Origin: Anodontia alba
Taxonomy: Eukaryota > Mollusca > Bivalvia > Lucinida > Lucinidae
Length of the DNA stretch: 64,000 nt
Reading direction: 5' to 3'
Assembly (NCBI GenBank): GCA_964016985.1
Contig: OZ024824.1
Span: forward strand, 120,548,951 to 120,612,950
Both the position numbers and the translations under genes were made by a program. The notes beneath the pieces were generated by a model. It did not search any database. It was not told the DNA's origin and was given only the letters and a program-made list of their open reading frames with translations. Below are positions 1 through 9,589 of the stretch, piece by piece. Positions within the stretch are counted from its first letter, which is position 1; each line of letters starts with the position of its first letter.

Positions 1-48
1 AGATACAGTCAACATCTCATAAGTCTTCATTTTTTTCCTGCTTGACAG

Positions 49-60
49 AATATTAATATG
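49..60 (+). other. Candidate 12-nt microexon
   Basis: A pyrimidine tract ending in TTGACAG is followed by AATATTAATATG and then the strong donor GTGAGT. The enclosed 12 nt is a multiple of three and would read Asn-Ile-Asn-Met in phase 0. It lies upstream of and on the same strand as the taxilin exons, so it could belong to that transcript or to an alternative form. No protein similarity can be judged from four residues, and the pairing of sites could be chance. Confidence 0.2.
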
Positions 61-440
61 GTGAGTGACTACTGATGCTTGATCTGATTGAAAGTTCAAG
101 TGCATGTCAGGCCCATACCAAAAAAAGTGTTTTACCCATAAACAGATTAATTTAAATGTTAGCAGATAATATTTTAAAACATTTCCATTCCGTATTTTCT
201 GAGGAGACAGCTTGTGTTCTGTATTAACACTAAATTTTCAGATACTACTAATCGTAAAATTTGAATGCATCCATTTTACTTCATGTTGATATCTAAAAGC
301 TGCCATGTCTGATCTGGGGCTACTCTGTTTGCTCAGGTCTGTCGCTCTGAATAATTAAGGTAAATTTTTTTTTTATCAATTTAGAGTATGCACATACAGT
401 CAGGAAGAGCAAAAAAGTGGTTGCTTAAGACAGGTGCTTG
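61..440. other. Stretch without recognisable gene
   Basis: AT-rich sequence with short A and T runs. I see no coding signal and no recognisable repeat. It is probably intron of the taxilin gene. Confidence 0.4.
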
Positions 441-441
441 C

Positions 442-636
442 TTAACCCTAGTCCTGCTGAACCCGGATTTACCCTGTCTTTGCAAACAGTGCAGATCAAG
501 ATCAGTTGGCTTCTGTAGAAGCCAACTGATCTGGATCTGCACTGTTTGTCATTACATATGTGAATTTGTATCAACAATCTGTATCAAGTAATCTGATTGG
601 CTGAAAATTAGTGAAAGTGGGCATGGCATCTTAATA
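442..636 (+). repeat. Hairpin MITE family A, copy 1
   Basis: The element opens with TTAACCCTAGTCCTGCTGAA and carries a near-perfect palindrome at 484-548, in which GCAGATC...AGTTGGCTTC pairs with GAAGCCAACTGATCTGGATC. It continues through a conserved tail (ATCAAGTAATCTGATTGGCT, then GTGGGCATGGCATCTTAA). Other copies are at about 16.5, 17.4, 17.8, 29.0, 44.5/45.0 and 63.6 kb. A mariner is inserted at its 3' end. Confidence 0.8.
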
Positions 637-1915
637 CAAGGGTGAGTCAATAAGTAACCAGCCTAACTTATTTCCGGTTGAGATCCATCTCTTCCTTTTT
701 GATGTAATTGCCCTCTAGTGTGATGCACTTTGACAAACGGTGTTCAAATGCCATCAGCCCAGAACTGAAAAAGTCAGGGTCCTTTCCATTGACCCACTCC
801 TCAACTGCCGTCACGACTTCTTCATCAGACCGGAAATGAAGTCCACGGATATCCTTTTTCAAGTTTGGGAATAGGAAGAAGTCGCTAGGAGCTAGGTCAG
901 GCGAAAAGGCAGGATGTGGTAATAATTCATAACCATTCCGCTCTACAGCATCCATTGCAACTTTGCAAGTTGGGACTCTCGCGTTGTCCTGTTGCAGCAA
1001 AACACCTTTAGAGAGTTTACCTCATTGTTTTTCACGGATGGCTGTTCTCAGCTGGTCTAACAAGTTTGCATAGTACACTCCAGTTATTGTACTTCTCTTG
1101 GGTAAAAAGTCCAACATGATAATGCCTTTTGCGTCCCAAAATAATGTGGCCATCACCTTGCCAGCAGATGGTTGCATCTTGAACTTCTTTGGCCTCGGGG
1201 ACCCAGGCCCTACCCACTGACGACTCTGAGCTTTATTCTCTGGCTCATAATAATGAACCCAAGTCTCATCTACAGTCACCAGACGCAAAAGAAAATCATC
1301 TTTTGACCTAAAACGCTTCAACAAGGCATTGCATACTGATGCTCTGGTTGCCATTTGCTCATCGCTAAGGGATTTGGGGACCCAACAGGCTGTTATCTTG
1401 CGCATACCTAAACGATCATGTAAGATTGTTGAAACACTACCATGTGAAATGCCTAATGCCTGCCCTATACCTTCCACCTGAATTCGCCTATCAGAGTATA
1501 CCAGATCCCGAACTTTCTTACACATTTCTTCGTCGGTGGCATCCAGTGGGCGTCCAGACCTGGCTTCATCTTCTAAAGACATCTACCGTGTTTGAATTCC
1601 CTACCCAGAATTTAACCTGAGCATAAGATGGTGCAGAAGACCCATAAACATCGGCTAACTCGCTGTGTATTTCCTTGCCTGTTTTACCTTTTAAATACAA
1701 GTACCGAATTACAGTAAGGTACTCGACTTTAGATGAAAAGCATGCCTTTGCATCACTAACCATGTTTGACATTCAATATCTTATTAAAGAATGACTCGAT
1801 ACTTGTGCAATTTTGTACCCATGTATAAAACATATATTGAAACAAAGTATGAAAATCGTGACCGTCTCGGTCCATTGGAAATGGGATAGGCTGGTTACGT
1901 ATTGACTCACCCTCG
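637..1915 (-). mobile_element. Mariner-like DNA transposon, inactive (copy 1)
   Basis: A 1,279-bp element with terminal inverted repeats: GGGTGAGTCAATAAGTAACC at the left matches the reverse complement of GGTTACGTATTGACTCACCC at the right. It is bounded by TA duplications at 635-636 and 1916-1917, the Tc1/mariner target. It carries a broken transposase on the minus strand. It sits in a family A hairpin element, part of whose tail appears on both sides. Confidence 0.92.
668..1772 (-). pseudogene. Mariner transposase pseudogene (DD34D)
   Basis: Three minus-strand pieces cover a whole mariner transposase. The N-terminal helix-turn-helix part is 1566-1772, the central part is 1022-1582 and contains VDETWVHYYEPE (first catalytic Asp), and the C-terminal part is 668-1000 and contains LLQQDNARVP (second Asp) and FSPDLAPSDFFLF (third Asp). 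There are 34 residues between the second and third Asp, the mariner DD34D spacing. An in-frame TGA separates the last two pieces, probably from a CGA codon, and the first junction is frameshifted near 1575. No active enzyme can be made from this copy. Confidence 0.92.
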
Positions 1916-1916
1916 T

Positions 1917-1955
1917 AGAAGTAGGTGTGGCATCTTAATTTATTCAGCATGACAA
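1917..1955 (+). repeat. Family A hairpin element, 3' remnant beyond the mariner
   Basis: GAAGTAGGTGTGGCATCTTAATTTATTCAGCATG-type sequence (an A-family tail) follows the right TA of the mariner. It repeats the segment already present just left of the transposon at 611-634. Confidence 0.65.
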
Positions 1956-2915
1956 GGGATAATACAGAGTTACATATTGTACTTTTTCCCTTTTATGGGA
2001 CCAGAACAACCGACCTTAAAATAGAGATTGTTGCTTAATACAGGTGGTTTTACTGTTATCACACAGATCTCTACAAATATCCTTTGCAATATTTAAGCTA
2101 AATATTCAAACGAAGACGTTTATCCTGTCATACCAGCAGTTTGGTCAGTGTTTGCACTATTTTCATCTCAGCAAATATTTTTAGATACGTCACAAAGGTT
2201 CTAAATTTTAGGATAAGTGCAGAAATTAAGGTGTCTCAATATTTAGAGGAGTTGTAATAAATGCAGTTAATTCTAGGGTGCAGGATTGTGGGTTTTCTGC
2301 ATTTTTTAAGGCCTTGACACTACCTCTGCATCCTAGTGCATAGTGTGATATGGTGGATTTCGGTTCATTCGATACATATTTCGGTTTGTAAAACTTCAAG
2401 CTTTGTCATATGTTAAATATCGATGAAATTCTGTCTTTTCTGGACCATTTATGATGCAAGAAAGCCAGTTGATTAGATGATGATTGGTACCAAGAACATT
2501 TATGTCATATTCTTGCTGAATTCTCATGAGAACAGTACCATGAATACCTTAAGTCATTCACGTTAGAATAATGGCCATCAAAGCGATATTTGCAAAGTTA
2601 CTTTGCAGTCAAAGATAAATACATTGTTGTAGCTATTAGAAGCTGTATTACTATTCAGTGCTATTTGAAAGGTAAAATTTGCATAGATTTAGGCTAAGTA
2701 ACTTAATGAGTGTATGATAAAAAAAATGAAATCTTTGTTGTAATCAGTTTTCATGACTTCTCATTACAAGTTTGGCGATTTTCTGAAGGCAACAGAAGGT
2801 TCTGTACATCCGAAATGAGTTGGCGCATTTTCAGAGACGCGATGCAGGAATTGGCTCTATTTTGAAAATTCCTAGAAGTAACTCTGAAATGAAAAAAAAA
2901 AATGTGATAATAAAG
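1956..2915. other. Stretch without recognisable gene or repeat
   Basis: AT-rich sequence with stops in all frames. I see no exon with credible splice sites and no family-level repeat. It is likely unique intron sequence. Confidence 0.4.
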
Positions 2916-2922
2916 GAAAACA

Positions 2923-3199
2923 TCACGAAAACATGCCTATATAATTTTGACCCCCTTAAACCCCACTCTTATATAGTAAAACTGGGGATTACAGGGGTAT
3001 ACATTATTTTTCTTATTTCTGCTCAAAAACATAGATTGTTGGTACTCGTTAGAACCGCCTCGCCGAGGCGGTTCTAACGAGTACTCACAATCTATGTTTT
3101 GACCAGAAATATGAAAAATATCAGATATTTTTATCTGAAAAGTTTCAGTTTTTGGAGGTGAAATTTTCTATATATTTGAATAGGCGTTTTTTCGTAATG
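2923..3199 (+). repeat. Hairpin MITE family D, copy 1
   Basis: The ends match CATYACGAAAACAYGCCTAT and its inverse (GCGTTTTTTCGTAATG). Inside is a long palindrome around GTTAGAACCGCCTCG/CGAGGCGGTTCTAAC, flanked by arms containing TTTCTGCTCAAAAACATAGA. Other copies are at 16764, 24546, 33510, 34973 and 61227. No coding sequence is present. Confidence 0.8.
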
Positions 3200-3445
3200 C
3201 ATGCAATACATAGGCATACATCTTATTTGTTCAAACAAATACTGTTACTCCAGTCCTATATTGTCAATAATAATTGTTATTGTAAATGAAAAAATACTGA
3301 CTACACTTTAACAACTTTTCTGAATGGTTTGTAGTGAAGTGTAGTGAAATATAATGCCAAAGAAAAATATAAGCATGGATTGAAAAGAAAAAAACAAAGC
3401 AAAAAAAACCTGCATGTACCATAGATACACTAAATATTTAGACAC

Positions 3446-3676
3446 TTAACCCTTAAAGCGCCAAGAAAACCTGCATCTGAAAATGTCGTCTGTTTATGTC
3501 GTCTGCTGAATATTCTTGCAAACTTTTTAAACCTATTTTTGCATACAAGCAAACAGTGTGAATCCAGATCGGAGCAGTCTGATCTGGGTCCACACTGTTT
3601 TCAGAAATGACTTATAAAATCACAAGCAGATGAGAAAGCAGACAACGATTGTTGTGATTGGCACTTTTAGGGTTAA
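3446..3676 (+). repeat. Hairpin repeat family R, copy 1
   Basis: Flanks read TTAACCCTTAAAGCGCCA on the left and TTGGCACTTTTAGGGTTAA on the right, an inverted pair. The core is an AAACAGTGTGAATCCAGATC hairpin. GTCGTCTGCTGAA also occurs in the related copy at 60780-61082. Confidence 0.65.
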
Positions 3677-3785
3677 TTGCTGTTCTTATTTTAGAATTTG
3701 AATAGTCAGTTTGACTACGTAGTAATTTGTCTGAACAGTGGTGAAAGAGCTGTCTGTTCAGTGTGCCTGTCTGAAAATTAGGGTT

Positions 3786-4008
3786 TACCCATTATAGTCT
3801 GGAGACCCCTAAAAGGGTAATTGGCAAACAGTGCAGACCCAGATCAGACCCCACAGAATGTGGCGTCTGATCAGGGTCTCCACTGTTTGCAAATAGTTCA
3901 ACCATGTATCTCTAAATTGCATAGCCTGACATACTTAAAGTCAAAGTTAGAAGCTTCCAATATACAGTGTGGGAGAGTTCATTCAGTCTACGATGGGTTA
4001 ATACAGTA
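3786..4008 (+). repeat. Hairpin repeat family B, copy 1
   Basis: It starts TTACCCATTATAGTCTGGAG and ends CAGTCTACGATGGGTTAA. The core palindrome CAAACAGTGCAGACCCAGAT ... GGGTCTCCACTGTTTG surrounds a GACCCCACAGAATGTGGCGTC loop region. Related copies lie near 27.7, 29.5, 31.1, 39.6 and 60.05 kb. Confidence 0.75.
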
Positions 4009-4104
4009 ACAGTCCTGACAATATAATTCACTCCTTCAATCCAAGTTTATCAAAGTGAGTTCCTGTAAATTACGTAAGAGAGAATATGCTTTGGTGGATT
4101 TTTT

Positions 4105-5345
4105 AGCTCACCTGAGCTGTGCTCAGGATGAGCTATAGTGATCACTTTTTGTCCATTGTCCGTGTATCCGTCCGTCCGTTAACATTTCCAAACGACTTCT
4201 CCTCTGAAGCCCCTGAGCCAATGGCTCAAATTTCATATGGAGCCTCCTTAGGTTTGGGGAAAGATTGCTAAAATGGTCGTGGTCCATTGACCAAGATGGC
4301 AGCCATGCCCATATATGGTAAAAACCTTTAAAAATTTTCTTCTTCAGAACCGAGGATGCCTTGGGACTGAAATTTTTGCTTAAATCATCGGGGATGAGGG
4401 GTCTACCAAAGTTGCTAAAATAATGGTTGTACTTTGACATTTGACCTTTTTACGGCAAGGTCAAGTTTGCTTCTTTATGCGTTTGTATGGGAAAAAATCT
4501 TTAAAAATCTTATTCTCCCAAACCGAGGATGCCTCATGGCTGAACCTTTGCATATATCATTGGGAACAAGAGGTCTACCAAAGTTGCTAAAATAATGGTC
4601 GTACATTGACATTTGACCTTTTTACGGCAAAGTCACTTCCTTATGCATTCGTATTGGAAAAATGTTCTGAATTTCAAAAGACTTCTCCTCTGGAGCCTCT
4701 GGACCAGTGTTGCTCAAATTTCATTTGGAGCCTCCTTAGGCTGGGGGAACGAAAGATTGCTAAAATGGTTGCAGTCCTTTGACCAAGATGGCGGCCAAAC
4801 CCATATATGGTAAAAACCATTAAAAATCTGCTTCTCCAGAACCGAGGATGCCTTAGGGCTGAGTCTTTGCATAAATCATCGGGGACGGGGATCTACTAAA
4901 GTTGCTAAAATATTGGTCGTACATTGACATTTGACCTTTTTACGGCAAGGTCAAGTTTGCTTCAAGTTTACGGCAAGGTCGTTTATGCATTTGTATGGGA
5001 AAAATGTTCTGAATTTCAAACAACTTCTCCGCTGGAGCCTCTGGGCCAGTGTTGCTCAAATTTCATTTGGAGCCTCCCTGGGGCACGGAAATGAAAGATA
5101 GCTAAAATGGTTGCGGTCCACTGACCAAGATGTCAGCCATGTCCATATATGGTAAAAACCTTTAAAAAGCTCCTTCTCCAGAACCGAGGATGCCTAGTGG
5201 CTGAATCTTTGCATAAATCATTGGGGACAGGAGATCTACCAAAATTGCTAAAATAATGGTCATACATTGACATTTGACCTTTTTACGGCAAGGTCAAGTT
5301 TGCTTCTGTATGCATTTGTATGGGCCCCATACATTTGTATGGAAA
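4105..5345 (+). repeat. Array element family G, copy 1 (truncated)
   Basis: It opens with AGCTCACCTGAGC and GAGCTATAGTGATCAC. It then carries diverged tandem units built on CTAAAATGGTCGTGGTCCA, ATATATGGTAAAAACC, CAGAACCGAGGATGCC and CATTTGACCTTTTTACGGCA. The same opening occurs at 10680. No open reading frame is maintained, so this is non-coding mobile or satellite-like DNA. Confidence 0.7.
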
Positions 5346-5440
5346 AAATGTTGATAATTTTATTTTATTTTTTTATTTTTGTATAACCTTTCATCTTTAT
5401 TGAACAAGTTGACAGTTTCATTTGATTTTCGGTGACAGTT

Positions 5441-5549
5441 ACCCAGTCAGCATTCTACGTAAATCTATATCGGGCCGTCATCGGCCCGTCAGGGTAGCTG
5501 ACAGGCCGATGACAGCCCGATGTAGATTTACGTAGAATGCTAGCTGGGT
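5441..5549. repeat. Short perfect hairpin, family H, copy 1
   Basis: A roughly 109-bp palindrome whose ends are CCCAGTCAGCATTCTACGTA and TACGTAGAATGCTAGCTGGG. The centre carries CGGGCCGTCATCGGCCCGTC and its inverse around AGGGTAGCTGAC. It is almost all stem. Copies occur at 26291, 27083, 40684 and 41017. Confidence 0.85.
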
Positions 5550-6008
5550 ATGAGAAAAAAATACACCCTATTGACAATACCCCTATTTGTGTAGTGCAAC
5601 CTGACTGGCATGTCAGTATCTTGTGTATTTGTTATTTGCTGCATATACAATATACCCGGCGTTTCTTTTTCGTCCTAGTATATAAATCACATACCTAAAA
5701 TTGAAATTGGACTCTTCCAATATATAGTTGAGGGATAGATGGGGGTGGGGGAATGGGGAGAGTTTATTCAGTCTAAAATGTTGTGGTAAACATTCTATGG
5801 GTTGTGTGGTGCACTCCCCTGCTGAAACTTTTGAAGGGCTGGTCCTGTCATCACTGGCTTTTAGCAGGAAGGTTCTTGCCTTACCTCAAACAGGATCAGG
5901 CCTTCTGATTACCCATAAAATATGGGCCTGGGCAGATCATTTGCATGTGCATCCAGCAAAGATGAGTCTATGCAGGGTGCTCTGTGGATAGATAAGGATC
6001 CAAAGTAC
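5550..6008. other. Intronic sequence with a family B fragment
   Basis: About 5685-5780 matches the 3' flank of family B (ACCTAAAATTGAAATTGGAC ... AGTTTATTCAGTCTAAAATG) without its hairpin core. The rest shows no gene or repeat I recognise. Confidence 0.4.
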
Positions 6009-6019
6009 ATTCAGGTAGA

Positions 6020-6329
6020 TAGCCGGCCTCGTGGCTCAGTTGGATGCGCCGTCTGACTGGAGACCAGGAGGTCGCAGGTTCAACCCCCGCCGAGGTCGGC
6101 AACATTCTTTCGTGGAAATTGATCATGAAATATTTTCTACGGTCATTCTCTCCCTTCCGCTGATTCAAGAAGGGCAGTTGTCAGTTTCTGGCGAAAGAAT
6201 GTGCACACTACTGGTTAACCGCTTAGAGGACTAAGCCTGCCTTAAACGTGTGGTTAGGTAAACTGACCGCGCTCGACATGACCCCATTGGGTTGACTGGG
6301 CCGTAAAACCTCAACACAAACAAACAAAT
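6020..6329 (+). mobile_element. tRNA-derived SINE, copy 1
   Basis: The head GGCCTCGTGGCTCAGTTGG is a pol III A box and GCAGGTTCAACCC is the B box, followed by a tRNA-unrelated body (GATTCAAGAAGGGCAGTTGT; GAAAGAATGTGCACACTACT; GACTGGGCCGTAAAACCTC) and an (ACAAAC)-type tail. It is flanked by the exact 11-bp duplication ATTCAGGTAGA at 6009-6019 and 6330-6340, showing retroposition into +. The small ORF over the head is a shadow. Confidence 0.92.
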
Positions 6330-6362
6330 ATTCAGGTAGACAGCAAAGACTCTGATCAGACT

Positions 6363-6376
6363 GTGTGGATGCTCAA

Positions 6377-6409
<33 letters not shown>

Positions 6410-6495
6410 AATGAGCCGGAGCACAAACTTTTCCTAGGAAATTTTGTGCTCCAGCTCATTTTTTTTTTTTTTTTTTTTTTTTTTCTTGAGCATGA
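6363..6495. repeat. A/T-tract palindrome
   Basis: TGCTC plus an A-tract plus ATGAGCCGGAGCACAAA folds onto TTTTGTGCTCCAGCTCAT plus a T-tract plus TTGAGCA, with a loop around CCTAGG. It is a near-perfect inverted repeat. Its family is not recognised. Confidence 0.7.
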
Positions 6496-6684
6496 AGAAA
6501 AATATTATCTTATACTCCTCTTTATCTAGAACTATGGCAGTGTTCAGCATAATCCTCTGCCTTGTCAGATTACGATCTAAACATTCAGATAGCATATAGA
6601 CCTTATTCAACATGTATAACAGACACTGCACAGATACTTGAACTGTGTAGACCTGTAATAAGGTATTAGCCCAAAGGTCAGAAA

Positions 6685-7026
6685 ATATAACTTCAACCCT
6701 CTTTATACCAACACTCGATATAACAACAAACTTTGTTATAATGACAATTTGAATGTAATGAAACCTGCGCTGAAGAGGTGACAGTTAATGAGAAATTATG
6801 CAAGAATATTGCATTAAAACTTCAAGTAACATGTTTTGGATATTTGTTAGAATTGCCTCACTGAGGCAATTCTAACAAATATCCAAAACATATGTTCTGT
6901 GAGGAAATAAGAGTAAAAGGTCTTTCTTACATATTCTGTCCATTAAGGATTCTTTACAACAGCAAATTCATTTTAATGGAAACATCTTTGGCAACAAATG
7001 CTGTCGTTGTCACGAGGGTTCACTGT
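6685..7026 (+). repeat. Hairpin-bearing repeat with shared core
   Basis: CAACCCTCTTTATACCAACA through TCACGAGGGTTCACTGTA, with a perfect palindrome at about 6837-6891 (TTGTTAGAATTGCCTCA/TGAGGCAATTCTAACAA). A related left part lies at 30757-30925. The core resembles that of families D and K. The outer sequence resembles a Tc1/pogo-type MITE, but the boundaries are uncertain. Confidence 0.5.
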
Positions 7027-7035
7027 ACCTTCAAA

Positions 7036-7106
7036 CGTGTGCCCAATGAAGATTCAGATCGGCTGCTCATTCACACAGTCTGATCAGAGTCTTCACTGGG
7101 CATATT
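7036..7106. repeat. Family Q hairpin fragment
   Basis: ACGTGTGCCCAATGAAGATT ... AGTCTTCACTGGGCATATTT forms an imperfect inverted repeat of the same type seen at 38.9, 39.3 and 46.8 kb. Confidence 0.5.
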
Positions 7107-7210
7107 TTGGATTGCAAAGAAATCAAAGTTTTGTCATGCCAACAACAAAGACTCTGATCAGACTGCACAGATGCTGATTTGTGTCTTCTTTCAGCATACA
7201 TGTCCAAATA

Positions 7211-7430
7211 CACCACAACCTCTTTATAACACTATTGTTGGGATCCATAGCATAAACCGTGTTAGTTAAACAATCGTGTTATATCCAAACAAAAATGTAT
7301 AGATTATATTGAAAAATGACCATTTATGGTCATTTTTCAATATAATCTATACATTTTTGGGATCCATCTTTGAACCGTGTTATATCCAAAACTGTGTTAT
7401 AACGAACTGTGTTATAAAGAGGTTGTAGTG
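7211..7430 (+). repeat. Tc1/mariner-type MITE family I, copy 1
   Basis: The inverted termini CACCACAACCTCTTTATAAC and GTTATAAAGAGGTTGTAGTG are bounded by TA at 7209-7210 and 7431-7432. The centre is a perfect palindrome around TGACCATTTATGGTCA with ATGTATAGATTATATTG arms. There are six copies in the window, all in TA sites. It is non-coding. Confidence 0.85.
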
Positions 7431-7511
7431 TATATATTCTCTCATGTTATGGATCAAGTATGTCTTTGCAAGACTCACAGATATACCACATCCACATTTC
7501 AACTACATCTA

Positions 7512-8038
7512 ATCTTTAGCACCCTGAGTAAATTCAGCAAACAACAAATTGATGATACAGTCGAACTTCAATGTTCTCAAACATCTTTGGGACCATGGAA
7601 ATTTGTTCAAGACATGGTAGTTCGAGCCATTGAGGGTTAATCATAGAGCAAGGTCAGAAGGCAAATGAAAATAATCTAAGAATGCCTCAATGAGGCAATT
7701 CTAATGAGTACTTACAACATACATTTTCATGATAAAATAAGAAAATTTCCCGTAAAATCCCAAAATATTTGTTTTCTTTAGCTATCGGAAGAATTTCCCA
7801 GGGACTCAAAAACGAGTTCGAATCATCCACGGTAAACGAGCCATCCATGTTCGAGCCATCGAGGTTATACTGTACTTTTTGTTATTTCCTCGTTTATAAT
7901 GTCTGTTTAACATTGTATGAAAATTGTCTCCCACAGAGATAGTTTGCATAAAATGTTAATCCCTGTTTTTTTGGAAAAAGTAAGAAAAAATATCAAAGTG
8001 CTGTCTGCTGAATTAGCCTAGAGAGTAGTAAAGGGTAA
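7512..8038 (+). repeat. Hairpin repeat family L, copy 1, interrupted by a pogo-like MITE
   Basis: The left part (CCTGAGTAAATTCAGCAAAC) and right part (CTGTCTGCTGAATTAGCCTA) are the mirrored ends of family L, which elsewhere is about 170-190 bp. The intervening 7558-7872 is a separate insertion. Confidence 0.65.
7558..7872 (+). mobile_element. pogo-like MITE
   Basis: The ends CAGTCGAACTTCAATG and CATCGAGGTTATACTG are imperfect inverted repeats bounded by TA at 7556-7557 and 7873-7874. The subterminal GTTCGAGCCAT motifs are typical of pogo/Tigger-type MITEs. It lies inside family L and itself contains a degenerate family K core near 7680-7740. Confidence 0.65.
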
Positions 8039-8275
8039 GATTAGAAAAATAATTCAAAATGCTGTCTTCTGAAATTTTTACCCAACATACCAGGTATAAG
8101 TAATTATAGAAAATGCTATGCCCCTTTCTTTTATAGTTTGTGAAGTTTGAGAAATGTGTATATTGATTGATATAAAAATCTAGAAATTTTATTTGAAACA
8201 ATATCTTGCATGAGAAAGAGCAAAGTGCTCTGGCCAGCCTGTGTGAATAGTGAGACTGATTGTATATCAGGGCTT

Positions 8276-8350
8276 TTGCTTTTCCTTGTAAATTACACAG
8301 CTGTGTAATTTGTAAATTACACAGCTGTGTAATTTACAAGGAAAAGCAAA
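8276..8350. repeat. Double palindrome
   Basis: TTTTCCTTGTAAATTACACA reads into two adjacent perfect 20-bp palindromes AATTACACAGCTGTGTAATT and ends in the inverse of the start. It lies about 150 bp upstream of the first taxilin exon in the window. Confidence 0.75.
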
Positions 8351-8505
8351 GGCCCTGATCAGACTGCATGGATATGCAGGCTGAGCTAGGTCTCAGCTAT
8401 TCAGCTATGTGCTTAGTAGCTTAGTAGCCTTTGGTACATATTTATGTAGTAGAGTGTAGAAGTGTTGTCTGAGAGCAACCCTCAACCATTGCCCATTTAT
8501 TACAG

Positions 8506-8598
8506 TTACAAATGTACAAGGAGAGATATGAAGAGTTCCAGTCCACCATCAGTAAAAGTGAGGAAATGTTCCAGAAGTTTAAAACAGAGATGGAAAAG
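8506..8598 (+). CDS. TXLN: Taxilin-family protein, internal exon 1 of window (coiled coil)
   Basis: A 93-nt exon, 31 codons in phase 0, between acceptor TTATTACAG and donor GTAATC. It encodes LQMYKERYEEFQ followed by KSEEMFQKFKTEMEK, which matches the conserved segment of the taxilin coiled coil (Tyr-x-x-Lys-Tyr/Phe-x-Glu-Phe-Gln, Ser-Asn/Glu-Glu-x-Phe, Phe-Lys-x-Glu-Met-x-Lys). Taxilins are cytosolic coiled-coil proteins that bind free syntaxins and are linked to vesicle traffic. The sequence is heptad-like, rich in Glu and Lys, with no membrane segment. It joins exon 15686-15781 in phase 0. Which taxilin (alpha, beta, gamma or an invertebrate single-copy form) cannot be settled from this part. 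The 5' end of the gene is not visible. Confidence 0.92.
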
Positions 8599-8701
8599 GT
8601 AATCTATCTCTCTCCTCTGTCTCTCTCTTTCTCTCACTCTCACTCTTTTGCACATAGGGCTTTTGTAGGATAAGAGATGAAACTATATTCAAATGGTCCA
8701 G

Positions 8702-8822
8702 GCCGGCCTTGGTGGCTCAGTTGGATGCGCGTCCGACTGGAGACCAGGAGGTCGCGGGTTCGACCCCTGCCGAGGTCGGCAACATTCTTTCATGGAGATT
8801 GATCATGAATTATTTTCTAGGG
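8702..8822 (+). mobile_element. tRNA-derived SINE head, 3'-truncated (copy 2)
   Basis: The tRNA-like head (GGCTCAGTTGGATGCGCG, GCGGGTTCGACCCC) and the first body bases match the SINE at 6020. Homology stops after GATCATGAATTATTTTCTAG, where a tandem array begins. It lies 100 bp downstream of a taxilin exon. Confidence 0.8.
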
Positions 8823-9540
8823 TCAATGGATTTTCATCAAACTTGGTATGTGCATTGATATTGTGGAGATCTGGTTTGGGATTGCTAATGTGCAAAATTT
8901 TGTCAATTTTTGACGGAGTTATCTGCCCGAGACAGCCCATATTTTCGTTTCCGGACTATAACTTGAGTAAATAACAAGGGATTTTAACTAAACTTGCTAT
9001 ATGCATTGACATTAAGGAGATCTGGTTTGGGATTGCTAATGGGCAAATTTCGTCAAATTTTTACGGAGTTATCTGCCCGAGACACGCCCATATTTTCGTT
9101 TCCGGATGATAACTTGAGTAAATAACAAGGGATTTTCATCAAACTTGCTATATGCATTGACATGAAGGAGATATGGTTTTGAACTGCTAATGTGCAAATT
9201 TTGTAAAATGTTTACCAACTTATCTGCCCGATGATAATTTTAGTAAATAACAAGGGATTTTAACCAAACTTGCTATATGTATTGACAGTAAGGAGATCAG
9301 GTTTGGAATTGCTAATGGGCAAATTTCGTCAAATTTTTACGGAGTTATCTGCCCAAGACACGTCCATATTTTCATTTCTGGATGATAACTTGAGTAAATA
9401 ATAAGGCCTTTTAACCAAACTTGCTATATGCATTGATATTATCAAGATCTGCTTTAGGATTGTTATCTGTCCATTGATATTATCAAGATCTGGTTTAGGA
9501 TTGTTATCTGACCCTCCGTCATTTGCTTTCCAGACAGTTT
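8823..9540 (+). repeat. Tandem array, unit about 150 bp
   Basis: Repeats of CAAACTTGCTATATGCATTG, GGAGATCTGGTTTGGGATTG, TTTACGGAGTTATCTGCCCG and GATAACTTGAGTAAATAACA recur about five times with divergence. Small ORFs inside are not conserved between units. It begins exactly where the SINE head ends. Confidence 0.8.
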
Positions 9541-9589
9541 CGCAACGATAACTTTAATACATAAACAAATAATTGCTATGGCGGGGTAT

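Noticed and set aside
6031..6234. 67-codon frame starting MAQLDAPSDW, repeated at several loci
   Set aside because: It is the translation of the tRNA-derived SINE, present at every full copy, not a gene.
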